Source: Closterium sp. Naga37s-1 (lineage: Eukaryota > Streptophyta > Zygnematophyceae > Desmidiales > Closteriaceae). Taken from it: a DNA stretch of 64,000 bases. Shown piece by piece: positions 32,120 through 43,925 of the stretch. Position 1 is the first letter of the stretch. Each line of letters begins with the position of its first letter. The DNA is taken from NCBI GenBank assembly GCA_947471745.1, contig CANJKZ010000922.1:3471001-3535000 (forward strand). Reading direction: 5' to 3'. The notes under the pieces were generated by a model. That model searched no databases. It was not told where the DNA came from and saw nothing but the letters and a program-made list of their open reading frames with translations. A program made the position numbers and the translations under genes.

Positions 32120-32300
32120 ACTTTGCTTGTTCTGTGATCTATATATACCTGCACTTGCTTGTTTACCTTTATATATGCACTTGCATGTGAATTGGCCTTG
32201 TGGCCTTTGACCCTGTGCTCAGACTGTGTGGTGACGTTGTGATCCACCCTGAGCTTGCTTTGCTTTGCTTTGCTTGACTGGTCTTGTGACCCCTAGTTCT

Positions 32301-32323
32301 CCCCCACTTTGCCTATGGGGGTG
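32301..32323 (+). promoter_or_regulatory. PPT hairpin of A3, second copy
   Basis: CCCCCA, 9-nt loop, TGGGGG, then TG and the LTR, as at 12666-12688. Confidence 0.65.
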
Positions 32324-32442
32324 TGTCAGATATACATGCCTTAGCCTATGTAGGCTGTAGTGGGGTAGACACTAAGGGGTACAGCTTTCATATTTGTATC
32401 TCACACTTTCCTAGTTCATTCATTCCTGTTGTTCACTTCACA
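32324..32442 (+). repeat. 3' LTR of A3, second copy
   Basis: 119 bp, identical by eye to the other three A3 LTRs. The TSD GACAG follows. Confidence 0.95.
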
Positions 32443-32447
32443 GACAG

Positions 32448-35400
32448 TGTACGACAAGCAGCAGTACACGTATCAGTCACTAATGGCGTACACCATACTT
32501 TTGCGTAACATAACGGCAAACGAGCAGCATAACATCCGGTCTTATCGCGGATACGGAAACTTTGCCGAGCTCACGTACAACCACCTGAAGTACCTGAATC
32601 AAGCAACCGACAGCGTTAATCATAGTCGTCTCATGGCCCAATTGACAATGGTCCAAATGCAACCCGGCGAAAAGGGAATGGCATATATCAGCCGCTGTCG
32701 CGGTCTGCGCGATAGACTCCTTCGATGCGGCAGATTAATATCCGAAGGAGCTTTTGTCACTGTCGTCATCACAGGCCTCGGTCCTCAGTGGCGCTCCACA
32801 TGAGCCATTCTTCGAGCCCATGGAAGAATCTCCGAAGCAAACCTCTGCGCCGAAATTCACGCCGAACAAGACATGGACCTGCACAAAGAACGTCACAAGA
32901 AAAGGGCATCAGCACCAGAGTTCGCTTTTCACACTCAACGGCGCTACAACAACAACAACCGACAGAACGAGCATCAAGGACGAAGACACGTATCACCATT
33001 CTGCCACGTCTGTCGAACGTCTGGTCACTCCCGTATTCACTGTCTGAATCAACAACAATCGACACCACCATCTCGTCAACTTCGACCTTCAAGTAGTCAA
33101 GTGGCTTCCACACAGCTGCATCCTCCCAACCAGGCACTGCCTTCAACGACAACATCACGACCTGCACGAGGAACAAGAAATATCATAAGTTGCATGACAA
33201 GAATGGACTTCTGCATCACCGGTTCACCACCGGCCCACTCACCAAAAGAAGTGCTCGATGAAAGCACACCTCGTCGCGAATCGCTGGAACCAAATCCGTC
33301 GTACGCAGCTATCGCACAGAGCGAACCGTCCGGTCAAGATACTTGGTTCTTAGACAGCTGCTGTGGACAACACATGTGCTCGTCAAACCACTTCGTCCAA
33401 TGGGAACAACGCCTCAACCGGGAAGTCGTGATAACCGTCGCCAACAACCAGAACCTGCGCACACGACGACAAGGAGTAGTTCAACTTCAGTCCCGCGAGA
33501 CTAACGTCGTTTTACAGCTTAAAGGTTTTGATTGCAGAAGGACTGGGCTACAACTTACTCAGTTCCAGTCAACTCGTGGCAAAAGGGATTCATATCGAGG
33601 CCGACAGCACCACTCAGGAATTCAAGCTGTACAACGGGAAGGGTGGACTTTATATCAAGAAAGCGGTCCTAAAGAACAATGTTTTCGTCCTCAACTTCGT
33701 CTCAGATCAAGGAACTGCTGACAGCGACGCGATCGTCAACTTCACCACTTGGTCGCACCCACCAGATCTCGACCCAAACTTCAGCCCCGGAGGCTTCTGG
33801 TACTCACACACTATACCTGAAGCAGAACGGACAAGGGCGTTAGCAGTGATTCAACAAACAACAGCAGCAGAGACAACAGCAGCAGCAACAACATCGGCAC
33901 CAGCACCAACTCCCGTCACCGATACCACACCGACTCCCGCTCAACAGCTGACTCCCGCTCCACGAGACGTCCACAGAAGTGCTAACATCACTACGGGTTT
34001 CTACTCCAACTCTGACCTGTACAGACGTTCACCTGGACATCGCGCTGACAAATCATTGTCGCATCAAAGATTAGGACATCCCAACAACACGACACTGAAC
34101 AACACGATAAGAGCAGGAGTTCTCAACAAATATTCACTACTCTTACCCGACGGCAGAGAACTTCAACGAGTCCGCAGAACCTGCTTTACCTGTCCCTAAT
34201 CCGACTTACCTCATCAGCCATTCATATCTCACCACAACCCGAGCGCGCCTGCATATGCACCACTGGAGAAGGTCTACAGCGACATACTGTACACCCGCGA
34301 AAGCGGACAGGGAGCATACAACTACGTAATCACGTTCATCGACGCCGCCACCAAATACGTCTGGCACCTCCATCTTCCGAGTCGCGACATGGCCTTCAAA
34401 GCCTTCGTCGCTTGGCTCCCAGTTGCAGAGAGGGAATCAGGAGTGAAGCTGAAAAGTTTCCAATCAGACGGGGGAGGAGAATATCAGCTACAGCGCTTCA
34501 AGCAATACCTGGCGGAGAGAGGCATCAAGCGACTCATCTCTCTTCCCTACGCTTATCAACAGCAAGGCGTGGCAGAAAGGATGAATAGGACCCTCTAGAA
34601 CACCGTGCAAGCTGCTACGTGGCATGCGACTACCCAACCATCAGTGGCCTGAGGCAATGGACCACGCTGTGCTGCTACACAACTTGCTTTGGTCATCCTC
34701 GCTTCCAAACAACGCATCACCGCATCTGCTGTGGACAGGAAAATTGGGCAACACAAAAATGTTACGAGTTTTTGGCTGCATGGTATAGAACTGACCACAC
34801 ACTGCACTAGCCGGACGATTCTCACAACGCGCACAGTGGGGATTACACCTGGGCATCGGAAAACATTACACCTGGGCTGCAGATTCTCGGCCTCGTCACC
34901 GCAATCCATGGAGCATCGCCGCCGTGAGAGCCTAGTACAGTTCAGCAAGCTTTGGGGGGGGAGCACAGGGAAAAATGGCGCGAAGCCATGGACAGGGAGT
35001 TAAAAGCGTTGGAAGACAGAAACACCTGGAAGATAGTACCCATCGGAGTGGCACGCAACAAAACCATTCTCACGGGTAAATGGGTCTTCTGCGTGAAGAC
35101 GAAAGCTGATGAGACTATTGACAAATTCAAAGCACGATGGGTCGCGCGTGGCTTCGACCAAGAGCACGGACGAGACTTCACCGAGACTTTCGCGCCAATC
35201 AGCTGACAAACCTCTTTGCGAATCCTTCTCGCGATAGCCGCCATGAAGCGAAAGAAACTCCGCCAAATCGACATGGCCAACGCTTTCCTTTACGCTCCCG
35301 TCGACGCAAAAATTTTCGTCGAACAATGGCACGGTACCGTGACAGACCCTAATCAAGTCTGTCAGTTACTAAAGTCTCTGTACAGCATCAAGCAAGCTCC

Positions 35401-36516
35401 TCGACGGTGGCAGCAGTACTTACACGCCCAATTAATCCGCCTCGGCTTCCAACAACTACCACTCGACCAGGGAATGTACACACTCATGAAGGAAGCCGAA
35501 TACATCCTGCTGATCGTGTACGTAGACGACCTGCTCTACATAGGCTCTACCGACGACATCACCACCTGGTTTGAAGGGGAGCTGCAATAGGATCTCTCAC
35601 TCACGGTTTCTTCCACCGTAACCCAGTACTTGGGACTCAACATACTCGATGGAGAGAACGCGATCTACCTCAGCGTCGCAAAATACACCGACACAATCGC
35701 CAAACGCTTTGGATTAACGCCCGTCGCCATCTCCACGCCCTACCGCTACACCGCTGGAAATCACCAGGAAAAGGCTAATCCGCTCGGACCTGCCGGACTA
35801 CGCGACTACCAGCGAGAACTGGGATGCCTGCTCTTCGCAGCCGTTACCTGTCGATCAGACTTATCGTACTCAGCAAGTCAACTTGCTACCTACCTCAAGC
35901 GGCCCGAGGCAGAGCACATGGCGGAACTCGACCGCGCATTACACTACCTCGTCAGCACACCAACGATCGGCCTAACCTACCACAAGACCGGAACCACAAC
36001 TCCAAAACTAATCGGCTACGTGGACGCTCACCACGCAGGCGATTCTGACAACAGGCGATCGCGCACTGGCTACATCTATCGACTTGAGCCCGTCGGTCCT
36101 ACCTCGTGGCAGTCGAGCAAGCAAGAACTAATTGCTCTCTCCTCTGCTGAAGCTGAATATATAGCACTCTGCTCAGCCACCAAGGAAGGACTATAACTTC
36201 GCGAACTACTGGAAGAAGCAAAGCTGGCCCAGTTACCCAACTTCTCCCTCTTCTGCGATAACCAATCTGCAATTCGCATAGCGAACAAGAGCGGGTTCGC
36301 AAACCGAACAAAGCACATTTCCCTACGTTATTTCTTTGTGAAGGACGAGATCGAGAAAGGGAGACTCGAGCTATCCTACTGCCCCACATCCGAGATGGCA
36401 GCAGATTACTTGACCAAGAAACTCGGAAAGCAGAAGTTCGAGTACTGCATGCTGTTGACTGGACAAGTCCACGTCACCAGCAACGAAGGTGATGACACTC
36501 CAGAAGCGAAGGGGAG
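32448..36516 (+). pseudogene. B1 gag end to RNase H, second copy (decayed)
   Basis: Same content and motifs as 12813-16881, with only one or two substitutions noticed. It is a fossil with about ten breaks. Confidence 0.85.
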
Positions 36517-36955
36517 TGTTGGAAACATATAGTTCGCGCTTCTGATGTGTTGAACACTACAACGCAAGCGAAGCGAACTACAACGAAGCAACAGCGAGTC
36601 AACCAAAGCGGTTGACAGAAAGACAACAGCAAGAGGTTAAGTGAAGGTCAAAGGTCAGCGACCTTTGAATCGCCGAAAAAGCAGCGCGACAGCAAGGACA
36701 CATAACTGACTCACTATTGAGTAGTTACCCGAGTCGTCGCTGTATCGAACCGCAACAGCAGTTACAATTAGTTAAACCTTTTATATTCCTTAAAAACATA
36801 TAAAGCCCTGTATCTCTTTGGTATTATCAACTTATCTTGTTCTCACATACCAGTGCAAGGTGGTTCAACTAGTTCACTAATATGCTTCCGCTAATACATC
36901 ACTATTCTGAGCCTTAGTCTTGAAAAAGATCCGAAGGGATTTTCCCAGCCCAACA
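36517..36955 (+). repeat. 3' LTR of B1, second copy
   Basis: TGTTGGAAAC...CCCAACA, the same as 16882-17320. Confidence 0.8.
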
Positions 36956-37109
36956 ATTACCAATAGGATGTTATGCATTATAATATGTTTCAATGCTTTC
37001 TTGTGTACATCTGGGATGTACGGTAGTCTCGAGAAGTATGTGCAGACTCTTGATGTTGCAAGTTTGAAGAACTGCCGTACATAAATTGAAATGCCCATAT
37101 ACACTGGTA

Positions 37110-40100
37110 CCGTAAGCCCCCGGATAGTAGTGCCCCTGGGGGTATAAAAAAACACAGTTTTTTAGGGGGTGCGCTTATAATCGAGGAAATTTATAAGCGC
37201 CGGCGTTTATACAATGGAAAAAATGAAATGTATTGTTTTAACATGAAATTGAAGCTTTTTCAAAAGGGGATTCAATCCACATCTAGAATGTTCGTATCCG
37301 TGCATGAAAAGTGCGTGAAATGGCCAACAAGGCGTGGAATCACGCCCATCACGCCTTGCTGGCCTGGCCAGATTCATCGAACATGAATCTGGCCCATGCT
37401 AGCGCACACGTAGTTTAGGGTGCGACTGCCCAATCAGGGTCGCATGTCGTGCCAAGCACGACTCTGTACAACCACGCAATTGGCAGAAGCGGCAATATTC
37501 CACTCCACCGAGGCATTGACCTCACCACCTCAACTCCTCTGCGGGGGGATCTTGACAGTTTTCCCCCTTTCCCTGCAGAGGAACCCGGGCCGTGAAGTTG
37601 GAGGGGTCTCGGGCGAGGGTTTCAAACGAGGCTCATTCTCATCGTTTTTTTTCGGTTTTCTTGTTTTCCCTCGGCCTGCCTAGGCCATGGCAGGCCTTCC
37701 AGGCACTCACTTCCTCTTTAGCCGTCGACCTGCTGTTGGCAACACTCGCGATTACACTCAGTGGCAGAGTCGCCCAGCGCCTCCTGCTCCTCCAGCGCCT
37801 CCTGCTCCTCTTGCTCCTCCTGCGCCTCTTGCTCCTCCAGCACCTCCTGCTCCTCCTACTCCGCCTATCGTCGTCATCAACGGTCAGCCCGTTTTGCAGC
37901 TCCTCCCTCGCAGTTACTCAGCTTTCGACACATGCATCTCCGAGCCCGAGCGCAGCGGCGACGATGAACCCGGCCCCGGTCTGTCGCCACGCTGGGGAGA
38001 CGCGGAAGACTGCCCGTACTGGTGCTGAAGACGATGTTGAGTGGTGGGCGGCCGACGGTCTTCCCGAGGACCTGCCTGTCCCTAGTTTTCCCCCGCCGAA
38101 TAAGAAACGGCCCAACCCCTCCAAACAGAATCGTGATGCCCGCCCCCCGTCCCCCAGGAGCAAGCCTTCAACACACAAGCGCAACTCCTACACTTCCCAG
38201 GAGAAGCTGCAGTGGATTGCAAAGTTGGAGTCCGGAGCTGTGAGTGTGCGGAGAATGTCCCGCGACACTGGTATCTCCCGAAAGTCCCTGTCAGAGTGGA
38301 AGTCGCGGAAGGGTGAGCTGGAAGGTGCACATGGGGCTCGCAAGCGCCTTCACGGGCGTGGTCGGGCGTCGTGGTACCGCGACATGGAGATCAAGGTGTA
38401 CTCACGTGTTCTTGCCCACCGGAAAAAGTGTCTCGCCGTGTCTGTCGATCGATTGCAGAAGTGGTCACATGATGTGATGAAGATCCTGCATCCTGAGGTA
38501 AAGTGGGCTGGATCTCAGAGGTGGACTGAGCGTTTTCGACGGCGCTGGAACTTCACTACCCGAGTGAAGACCAGAATCGGCCAGAAGCTGTCGTCTGGTG
38601 AGTCGGTGTTTGTGCTGTCGCTCTCGTTTATGGCTGCTTACGACCTTCGAGATTCTAATTTTCTTCTTTTGTTTGTCTCTCCCACCCTTCCCTTGCAGAG
38701 TGTGAGATACAGGTGCAGAACTTCTGGAAGTTCGTGCGACACTCCCGCCGACAGTACGGCATCGACAACCGTTGGATTATTAATGCCGATCAAACGCCAC
38801 TCTGGCTTGAGATGCCAGCTGAACGCACGGTCAAAGAGGTGGGGATCTGCTCCGTGCCCATCCGCAGTGGCGACTATCAAAAAGAACGCGTGACGGTGAT
38901 GCTCGCCTTCACCGCCAGCGACGAGAAGCTCAATCCTTGGGTCTTCTTTAAGCGCAAGACAATTCCTAAGGGGAATTTCCCCTCCGGTAAGCCGAGCAGA
39001 TTGTGCAGTGACGATGTCATTTGCATGTGATGATTTTTTTTATGTCTGCTAATCTGTCCGTACGCCTTGTACGGATGTGCAGATGTTGTGGTCGCCGCAC
39101 ATCCCAACGGTTGGATGGACGCTGACGGCGTCCTCGCGTGGCTCGACGGGACGGTGAACCCGTATGCCAACCCCAGGTTCGGAGTACACAGCAGGAAGGT
39201 GATGTTGGTTCTTGACTCCTACCGCGGGCACCTCACTGATGCTGTGAAGGTGAAATTCGGGGAGCTGAACATCGTCCCCACCGTCATACCAGCTGGCTGC
39301 ACCTCTGAGATCCAGCCTCTTGACGTCGCGGTGAACTGCTCATTCAAAGCAGTAGTCCGACAACTGTACCAGGAGTGGTTCGAGAGCGAGGGGGTCGACT
39401 GCCTGGCCGAAAGAGGTGAGCTCAATCCCTACGTGTACGATGTGTCTGCTCTTAACTGTTTCCACCCTGTTCTGATTGCTGTAGTGTTTCCATGTGTGGC
39501 AGGCAACATCCGCAAGCCACCTCTAGAGCTGGCGCTCAAGTGGATCTCCAAGGCCTGGAAGGCCGTGCCCAAGGAGTTGATTCAGCGCTCGTTTCTCACC
39601 TGTGGCATCAGCAACGCCCTGGATGGGTCCCAGGACAATCTCTGCATGCAGCACCGGCGAGACGCCGTCAAGGGTGAAGTAGAACTTGATGACGAGATTG
39701 CAGCAGATGGATTCTGCTGCAACAACGTAGAGGAGCCAGAGTCGGACGGGGAGGCCGACCAAGATGGCTCCGCCACTGTTGATGGTGATGGATAGGATGC
39801 TAGGAAGAAAAGAATGCATAGGATGCTAGAGAAGGTCAGTGAATGTTGCGGTAAACTATCAGTAGGATTTAGTACCGTAGTAGAATTGGAAAAATATTAT
39901 GTTGTCGTGAAAATAGCCTGTAAAAGATAGGATAATAATAGTCGAATTAGAAAAGGGAGGCGCTTATAATGTGTCATAATACAGGGGTGCATTTATAATC
40001 CGTAAGCCTCCAGGGGTGCGCTTATAATCGAGGACCGGATATAAGCGCCATCGCCCTTTTACAACCGCCGGCGCTTAACCGAGGCCTGCGCTTCTATCCA

Positions 40101-40111
40101 GGGGTTTATGG
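37110..40111 (+). mobile_element. Pogo-like DNA transposon, second copy
   Basis: The same element, terminal repeats (37110-37133 and 40088-40111) and flanking TA as 17475-20475, one base longer because of a T tract near 37650. It is flanked by the same sequence on both sides, so it was copied by the large duplication and not by a separate insertion. Confidence 0.9.
37964..39795 (+). CDS. Pogo-like DDE transposase, second copy
   Basis: Exons 37964-38597, 38699-38986, 39083-39415 and 39503-39795, the same structure as copy 1 and also open throughout. One coding difference was noticed: the residue after S in the segment before RQYGIDNRW is His in copy 1 and Arg here. The catalytic D residues (NADQTPLW, VLDSYRGH, IQPLDVAV) and both helix-turn-helix regions are unchanged. 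Confidence 0.85.
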
Positions 40112-40113
40112 TA

Positions 40114-41691
40114 CTTCTAGCATTGCAGTACTAAGAATCTGGCAGAGGTAAGGCTTTAGAAATTGCCCCTTGGCTCTACAACAATGTGCACCAAGAGTGC
40201 AATGGCACCGTACCGTATCAATGTCAGACATCGGTACCGTTTGTCAAGTGCGATGTTTGTTTGCCAACTACTAACAACTCTTTGTAAAGCTTCACCTGTT
40301 CATCCTTTTCTCATCATCTCATCTCATCTGAAATATAAATGACTGGTTCAAATGTACACCTTGCTATTCTATGTTTGTCAGACTACTGTGGCAACATGCC
40401 AATCAGGTGCCCAGCTGGTGGCTGGGATTTGACACCTTACGCCACCAACCTAACAACACTACAGCAGGGTGAGTGGAGGGGTGTCAAGCAGGTGGTGGTT
40501 GGCGCGAGCACGTGGAGAGGTGCCATGTGATGATTGGAGCTATGATGCATGCTACCAGGTGTGCACCTGCCTGCCACCTCGTATGGCTGCCACCCCAAGC
40601 TGTGCTCCAGAAAGCTGTGAGGGAAGCCACACACAGGGAGGGCGCTGAGGTTGGTTAGGGAAGTGAGTGGCTGCAGTACAGTGCATGTGTTGCTTTCCTT
40701 GCCATGGGACACGTGACGAACTGCAGCACGACCACAGCAATTGGCTGCTGCACGGGCTTGGAAGCAGTAGCAGGAACAATGGGAGTGAGAAATGCAGGAG
40801 GCAAGACAGAAAGGCCGGCATGGAGGCAATAGGACAACAGGGGGGGGAGTGGGGGGAGAGGGCGGGGGCGGGGGGCATGGCACAGCGGGAAGAGAGGAGA
40901 TAGGGGGGGATTGGCACAATAGCCACATCACCAATCTCAGAGGACAGAGAGACGCAACAGCGCCACCTCCAACCACGTGGATCACTGTTTTGGGGATGTC
41001 TCAGAACACGTGGTTCCCTGGCAGGCAGGCGGGAGCGACGTGCGTGGGGGGGCGGAGGAAGAAGCGCTCAAGGGTTCAAAAGGGGCGCGTCGAGTGAGAA
41101 CTCGCGGATCCGCGTGATCAGGGCAGGCGCGAGGTCGTACGGTTGGTATGGGAGAGACGGTGAGAGGATAGGAACGGCGCACATGCATGGGATGCAGCGG
41201 CGTGTCATGCAGTAACTAGCTGCGCGGCGACTTTCCAAACTGAACTAACAATGCACGCGCGTGGCGGGTTGACGCGGCAAGGTGTGCGGGGACTCACAGC
41301 GGAGTGGCCTTGGAAGATGAGGTGCGGCGCGGGGACTCGTAGCGGAGTGGCCTTGGAAGATGAGGTGCGGCGCGGGGACTCACAGCGGAGTGGCCTTGGA
41401 AGATGAGGTGCGGCACGGGGACTCACAGCGGGACTCCCACCGCCGCCTCCTCGCCTGCTGCTGCCAGAGATGTCGTTGCTGCGTCTGCGGGTGTTATTGC
41501 AACTGCTGAAGTTGTTGCTGCTGCTGATGGTGGTGTTGTTGGACATAAATAGAGAGGGAGAGGGAGAGGGAGAGGGAGAGGGAGGGGGTTCCGACTACCT
41601 GCAGGCTCCTCGCCTTGGCTGAGGAGTTCGCTGTGTGTTGGCTGACTCCACTACTCAGGTTCTCCCGTGACACCAACTCTGACGCAGCTTC
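40114..41691. other. Unassigned sequence, second copy
   Basis: Copy of 20478-22055. I see no recognisable gene in it. The same small frame from 40339 with a donor-like GGTGAGTG is present. Confidence 0.5.
41291..41433. repeat. 43-bp tandem repeat, second copy
   Basis: Same units as 21655-21797. Confidence 0.85.
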
Positions 41692-42081
41692 GTGACTCTT
41701 CATAATCCTGCCACGCTTAACCCTTCAAGCTGCCCGGCAGGGGAGGGTTGGAGGGAAGGGAAGAAGCGGTTTGAAGCATTCAAATATGGAGATTGGCAGC
41801 AACTTTACAACGAGGCAAAAGGGGCACTTGACCTACCCCCACCCAACCAACCCAACCCTGACTCACATGGACGGGCAGCGAGGGTAGAAGAACTGACAAG
41901 GCGCGGAAACCTGGGCAAAGCAGTGCGAGCACTAACACCAGCACCCCTATTGCCAGCAAAGAACCAACAATACTGTAACCAGTCCCGAAGTGACACCCCC
42001 CCCCCCCTTCCCCCCCTTCCCCCCCCACCCCCCAACTACAAGCCAGCTCCCCGACTGGTAAAAAAACTTCCCAAATTTTGA
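41692..42081 (+). pseudogene. Possible non-LTR retrotransposon fragment, second copy
   Basis: Same as 22056-22376, but this copy continues past the C tract through a Pro-rich end and stops near 42081 (PRLVKKLPKF). No RT domain follows in the next 500 bp. The identification rests on RVEELTRRGNLGKAVRALT only. Confidence 0.35.
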
Positions 42082-42423
42082 ATCGCTTACACATAACTTT
42101 GAGTTGCTGCTTACCCAGCTGCTCCGGTTCCGAGATTTAAGCGCCTCCGTGTCGACCCTCTCCTGCCACGTGCTCTTGCGCAGCTTGATTGGCCGATTCC
42201 CCACGTACCTCCCTGCTCACGCCAGCATGCACGTGCAGATGTTTGGGAAAAAAGCACAAACCCCTAAACCCTGGACACCCTGTAGCAGACCTGACACTGG
42301 TAACTATACACAGCTCAGACAGTAATGCAGAGATAGACATTCTGGCTCCAACCTGACATCGTTGACTTTTGTTGACCAATGTTGACTCACCTCACTGTTC
42401 ATAGTTGTAAAAAAGCAGCAGCT
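42082..42423. other. Single-copy intergenic stretch
   Basis: I see no gene or element here. It contains a GATTGG box near 42187 and short TTGACT/TTGACC repeats near 42360-42390. It is one of the few stretches in the window not found elsewhere in it. Confidence 0.4.
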
Positions 42424-42605
42424 CATTGAATGGCATGACTTACTGTTCATCTCCTTGAGAGCAGCAGAGCATTCCATCACCTCCCTTCACCCCCATTGAC
42501 TTCATTGACTGGCTTGACTCACCGTTCATCTCCTCAAGGGCAGCAGCGCAGTCCATCACTTCACTCACCCCCCATTGACTTCACTGACTGTCTTGACTCA
42601 CCACT
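42424..42605. repeat. 79-bp tandem repeat, about 2.3 units
   Basis: CATTGA(A/C)TGGC(A/T)TGACT units start at 42424, 42503 and 42582, each followed by TTCATCTCCT and CAGCAG. The units are diverged by about 15%. Confidence 0.75.
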
Positions 42606-42930
42606 CATGCACACCTACCATCCATGCACACCTACCATCCATGCACACCTACCATCCATGCACACCTACCATCCATGCACACCTACCATCCATGCACACC
42701 TACCATCCATGCACACCTACCATCCATGCACACCTACCATCCATGCACACCTACCATCTATGCACACCTACCATCCATGCACACCTACCATCCATGCACG
42801 CCTACCATCCATGCACACCTACCATCCATGCACACCTACCATCCATGCACACCTACCATCCATGCACACCTACCATCCATGCACACCTACCATCCATGCA
42901 CACCTACCATCCATGCACCCGTACCATCCA
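42606..42930. repeat. 17-bp minisatellite, about 19 units
   Basis: The unit is CATGCACACCTACCATC, with only a few variant units. Since 17 is not a multiple of three and the unit has no stop on the plus strand, all three plus frames stay open and read the same 17-residue repeat in different phases. It is not coding in my judgement. Confidence 0.95.
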
Positions 42931-42960
42931 CGCATGTCAGCATCCATCACACCCAGCTAC

Positions 42961-43062
42961 CGCCTGCAAGCCTGCAGCTCTGAATCGGTTGCCCTCCTGT
43001 TCTCCACCTCCCTCTCCACCTCTCTTTTGAGTCGCTCCACCTCCCCTTTTACTCGCTCCACC
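42961..43062 (-). pseudogene. Coiled-coil coding remnant
   Basis: On the minus strand about 35 codons read as heptads EVERVKG, EVERLKR and EVEREVE, then NRRATDSELQACRR, with Val/Leu at the a and d positions. An AG and a GT lie close to its ends (GGTTGCAG before, GCG-GTAGCT after), so it could be an old exon. The parent gene is not recognised, and the nucleotide repetition could also arise by chance. Confidence 0.3.
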
Positions 43063-43065
43063 TCT

Positions 43066-43235
43066 TACTGCAACCGGTGCCTATCTCCTACCACCGCACC
43101 ACCACCACGGCACTCCTACCACCCCACCCCCACCACGGCACTCCTACCACCCCACACCCTACCACCGCACCCCTACCACCCCGTCCATGCCATAGCACTC
43201 CTGCTACTGGCCCCCTACCCCTACCCCTTGTAGCT
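43066..43235. other. Low-complexity CCACC/CACCAC stretch
   Basis: C/A-rich simple sequence built on ACCACC, CACTCCTACCACCCC and CCCCTAC. No gene seen. Confidence 0.6.
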
Positions 43236-43925
43236 GCCTCGCCTTGGCCTTGTTGTCAGATGCGTATTTCTGAAGCGCCTTGGGCAGCACACCTAGCCAG
43301 CACCACCACATCCCCACCTGGCGCTGCACTTCCGCTATGCTGCTTCACCTTGGCCTTGCAGGGTCCTTGGCTACCTAAGCAGTTTGATGCATCCCCCCCT
43401 ACCAGCTGCCTCAACTTGGCCTAGTTGATAGATGCATACTTCTGAAACGCCTTGGCTAGCACAGCATGCTCACAACACACACGCACCACCTACAACCCCC
43501 ACCCACCACTGCAACCCCCAGCCACCACTGCAACCTTGGCCTTGTTGAACGACGCGTACTTCTGAATCATGCCAGCACCAATGCAACCCCACCCCACCCA
43601 CCTGCCACTGCACCTTTCCCTTGCTGCCTCACCTTTCCCTTGCTGCCTCACCTTGGCCTTGTTGAATGACGCGTACTTCTGAATCATGCCAGCACCAATG
43701 CAACCCCACCCCACCCACCTGCCACTGCACCTTTCCCTTGCTGCCTCGCCTTGGCCTCATTGAACGACGCGTACTTCTAAATCATCCCAGCACCAATGCA
43801 ACCCCCACCCCACCCACCTGCCACTGCACCTTTCCCTTGCTGCCTCACCTTTCCCTTGCTGCCTCGCCTTGGCCTCGTTGAACGACGCGTACTTCTGAAT
43901 CATGCCAGCACCAATGCAACCCACA
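43236..43925 (-). repeat. Diverged tandem array encoding a repeated QKYAS peptide
   Basis: TTGGCCT(T/C)(G/A)TTG-type unit starts recur near 43240, 43346, 43413, 43536, 43653, 43751 and 43869, so the spacing is irregular (about 67-123 bp). On the minus strand the units read as QKYAS(F/D/I)NKAK(V/A)RQ, preceded by VLPKAL or GAGMI. The three or four units nearest 43925 are closely alike and run on from the end of the element C fragment. The older ones toward 43240 are diverged. The source protein is not recognised. Confidence 0.6.

Larger units (their letters stand above)
25126..32442 (+). mobile_element. Near-complete copia element A3, second copy (7317 bp)
   Basis: The same insertion as 5481-12807, with the same TSD GACAG (25121-25125 and 32443-32447) and LTRs identical by eye. 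It is 10 bp shorter overall because of repeat-length differences in the leader. The parts are as in copy 1. About three or four breaks are visible. Confidence 0.95.
24777..36955 (+). mobile_element. Copia element B1, second copy (partial, split by A3)
   Basis: Gag middle piece 24777-25125, then A3, then gag end to RNase H 32448-36516, and the 3' LTR 36517-36955. The gag start and 5' LTR are absent from this copy, because the duplicated unit begins inside A2. It is an old fossil with about ten breaks, shared with copy 1. Confidence 0.85.
22381..42016 (+). repeat. Copy 2 of the 19.64-kb direct tandem duplication
   Basis: Head-to-tail repeat of 2736-22380. It begins inside the 5' LTR of the A2 copy and ends in a C/T tract near 42012-42016, after which the sequence (CCCCACCCCCCAACTACAAG) has no counterpart in copy 1. 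Everything in copy 1 recurs in the same order: A2, B1, A3, the pogo-like element, the unassigned block and the LINE-like fragment. Confidence 0.95.

Noticed and set aside
37110-40111. Second independent insertion of the pogo-like element
   Set aside because: The flanking sequence on both sides is the same as at copy 1 for kilobases, so it was copied passively.
43077-43235. Pro/Thr/His-rich frames over CCACC repeats as a secreted or cell-wall protein
   Set aside because: The sequence is simple C/A-rich DNA continuous with the minisatellite; no signal peptide or stable repeat frame is seen.
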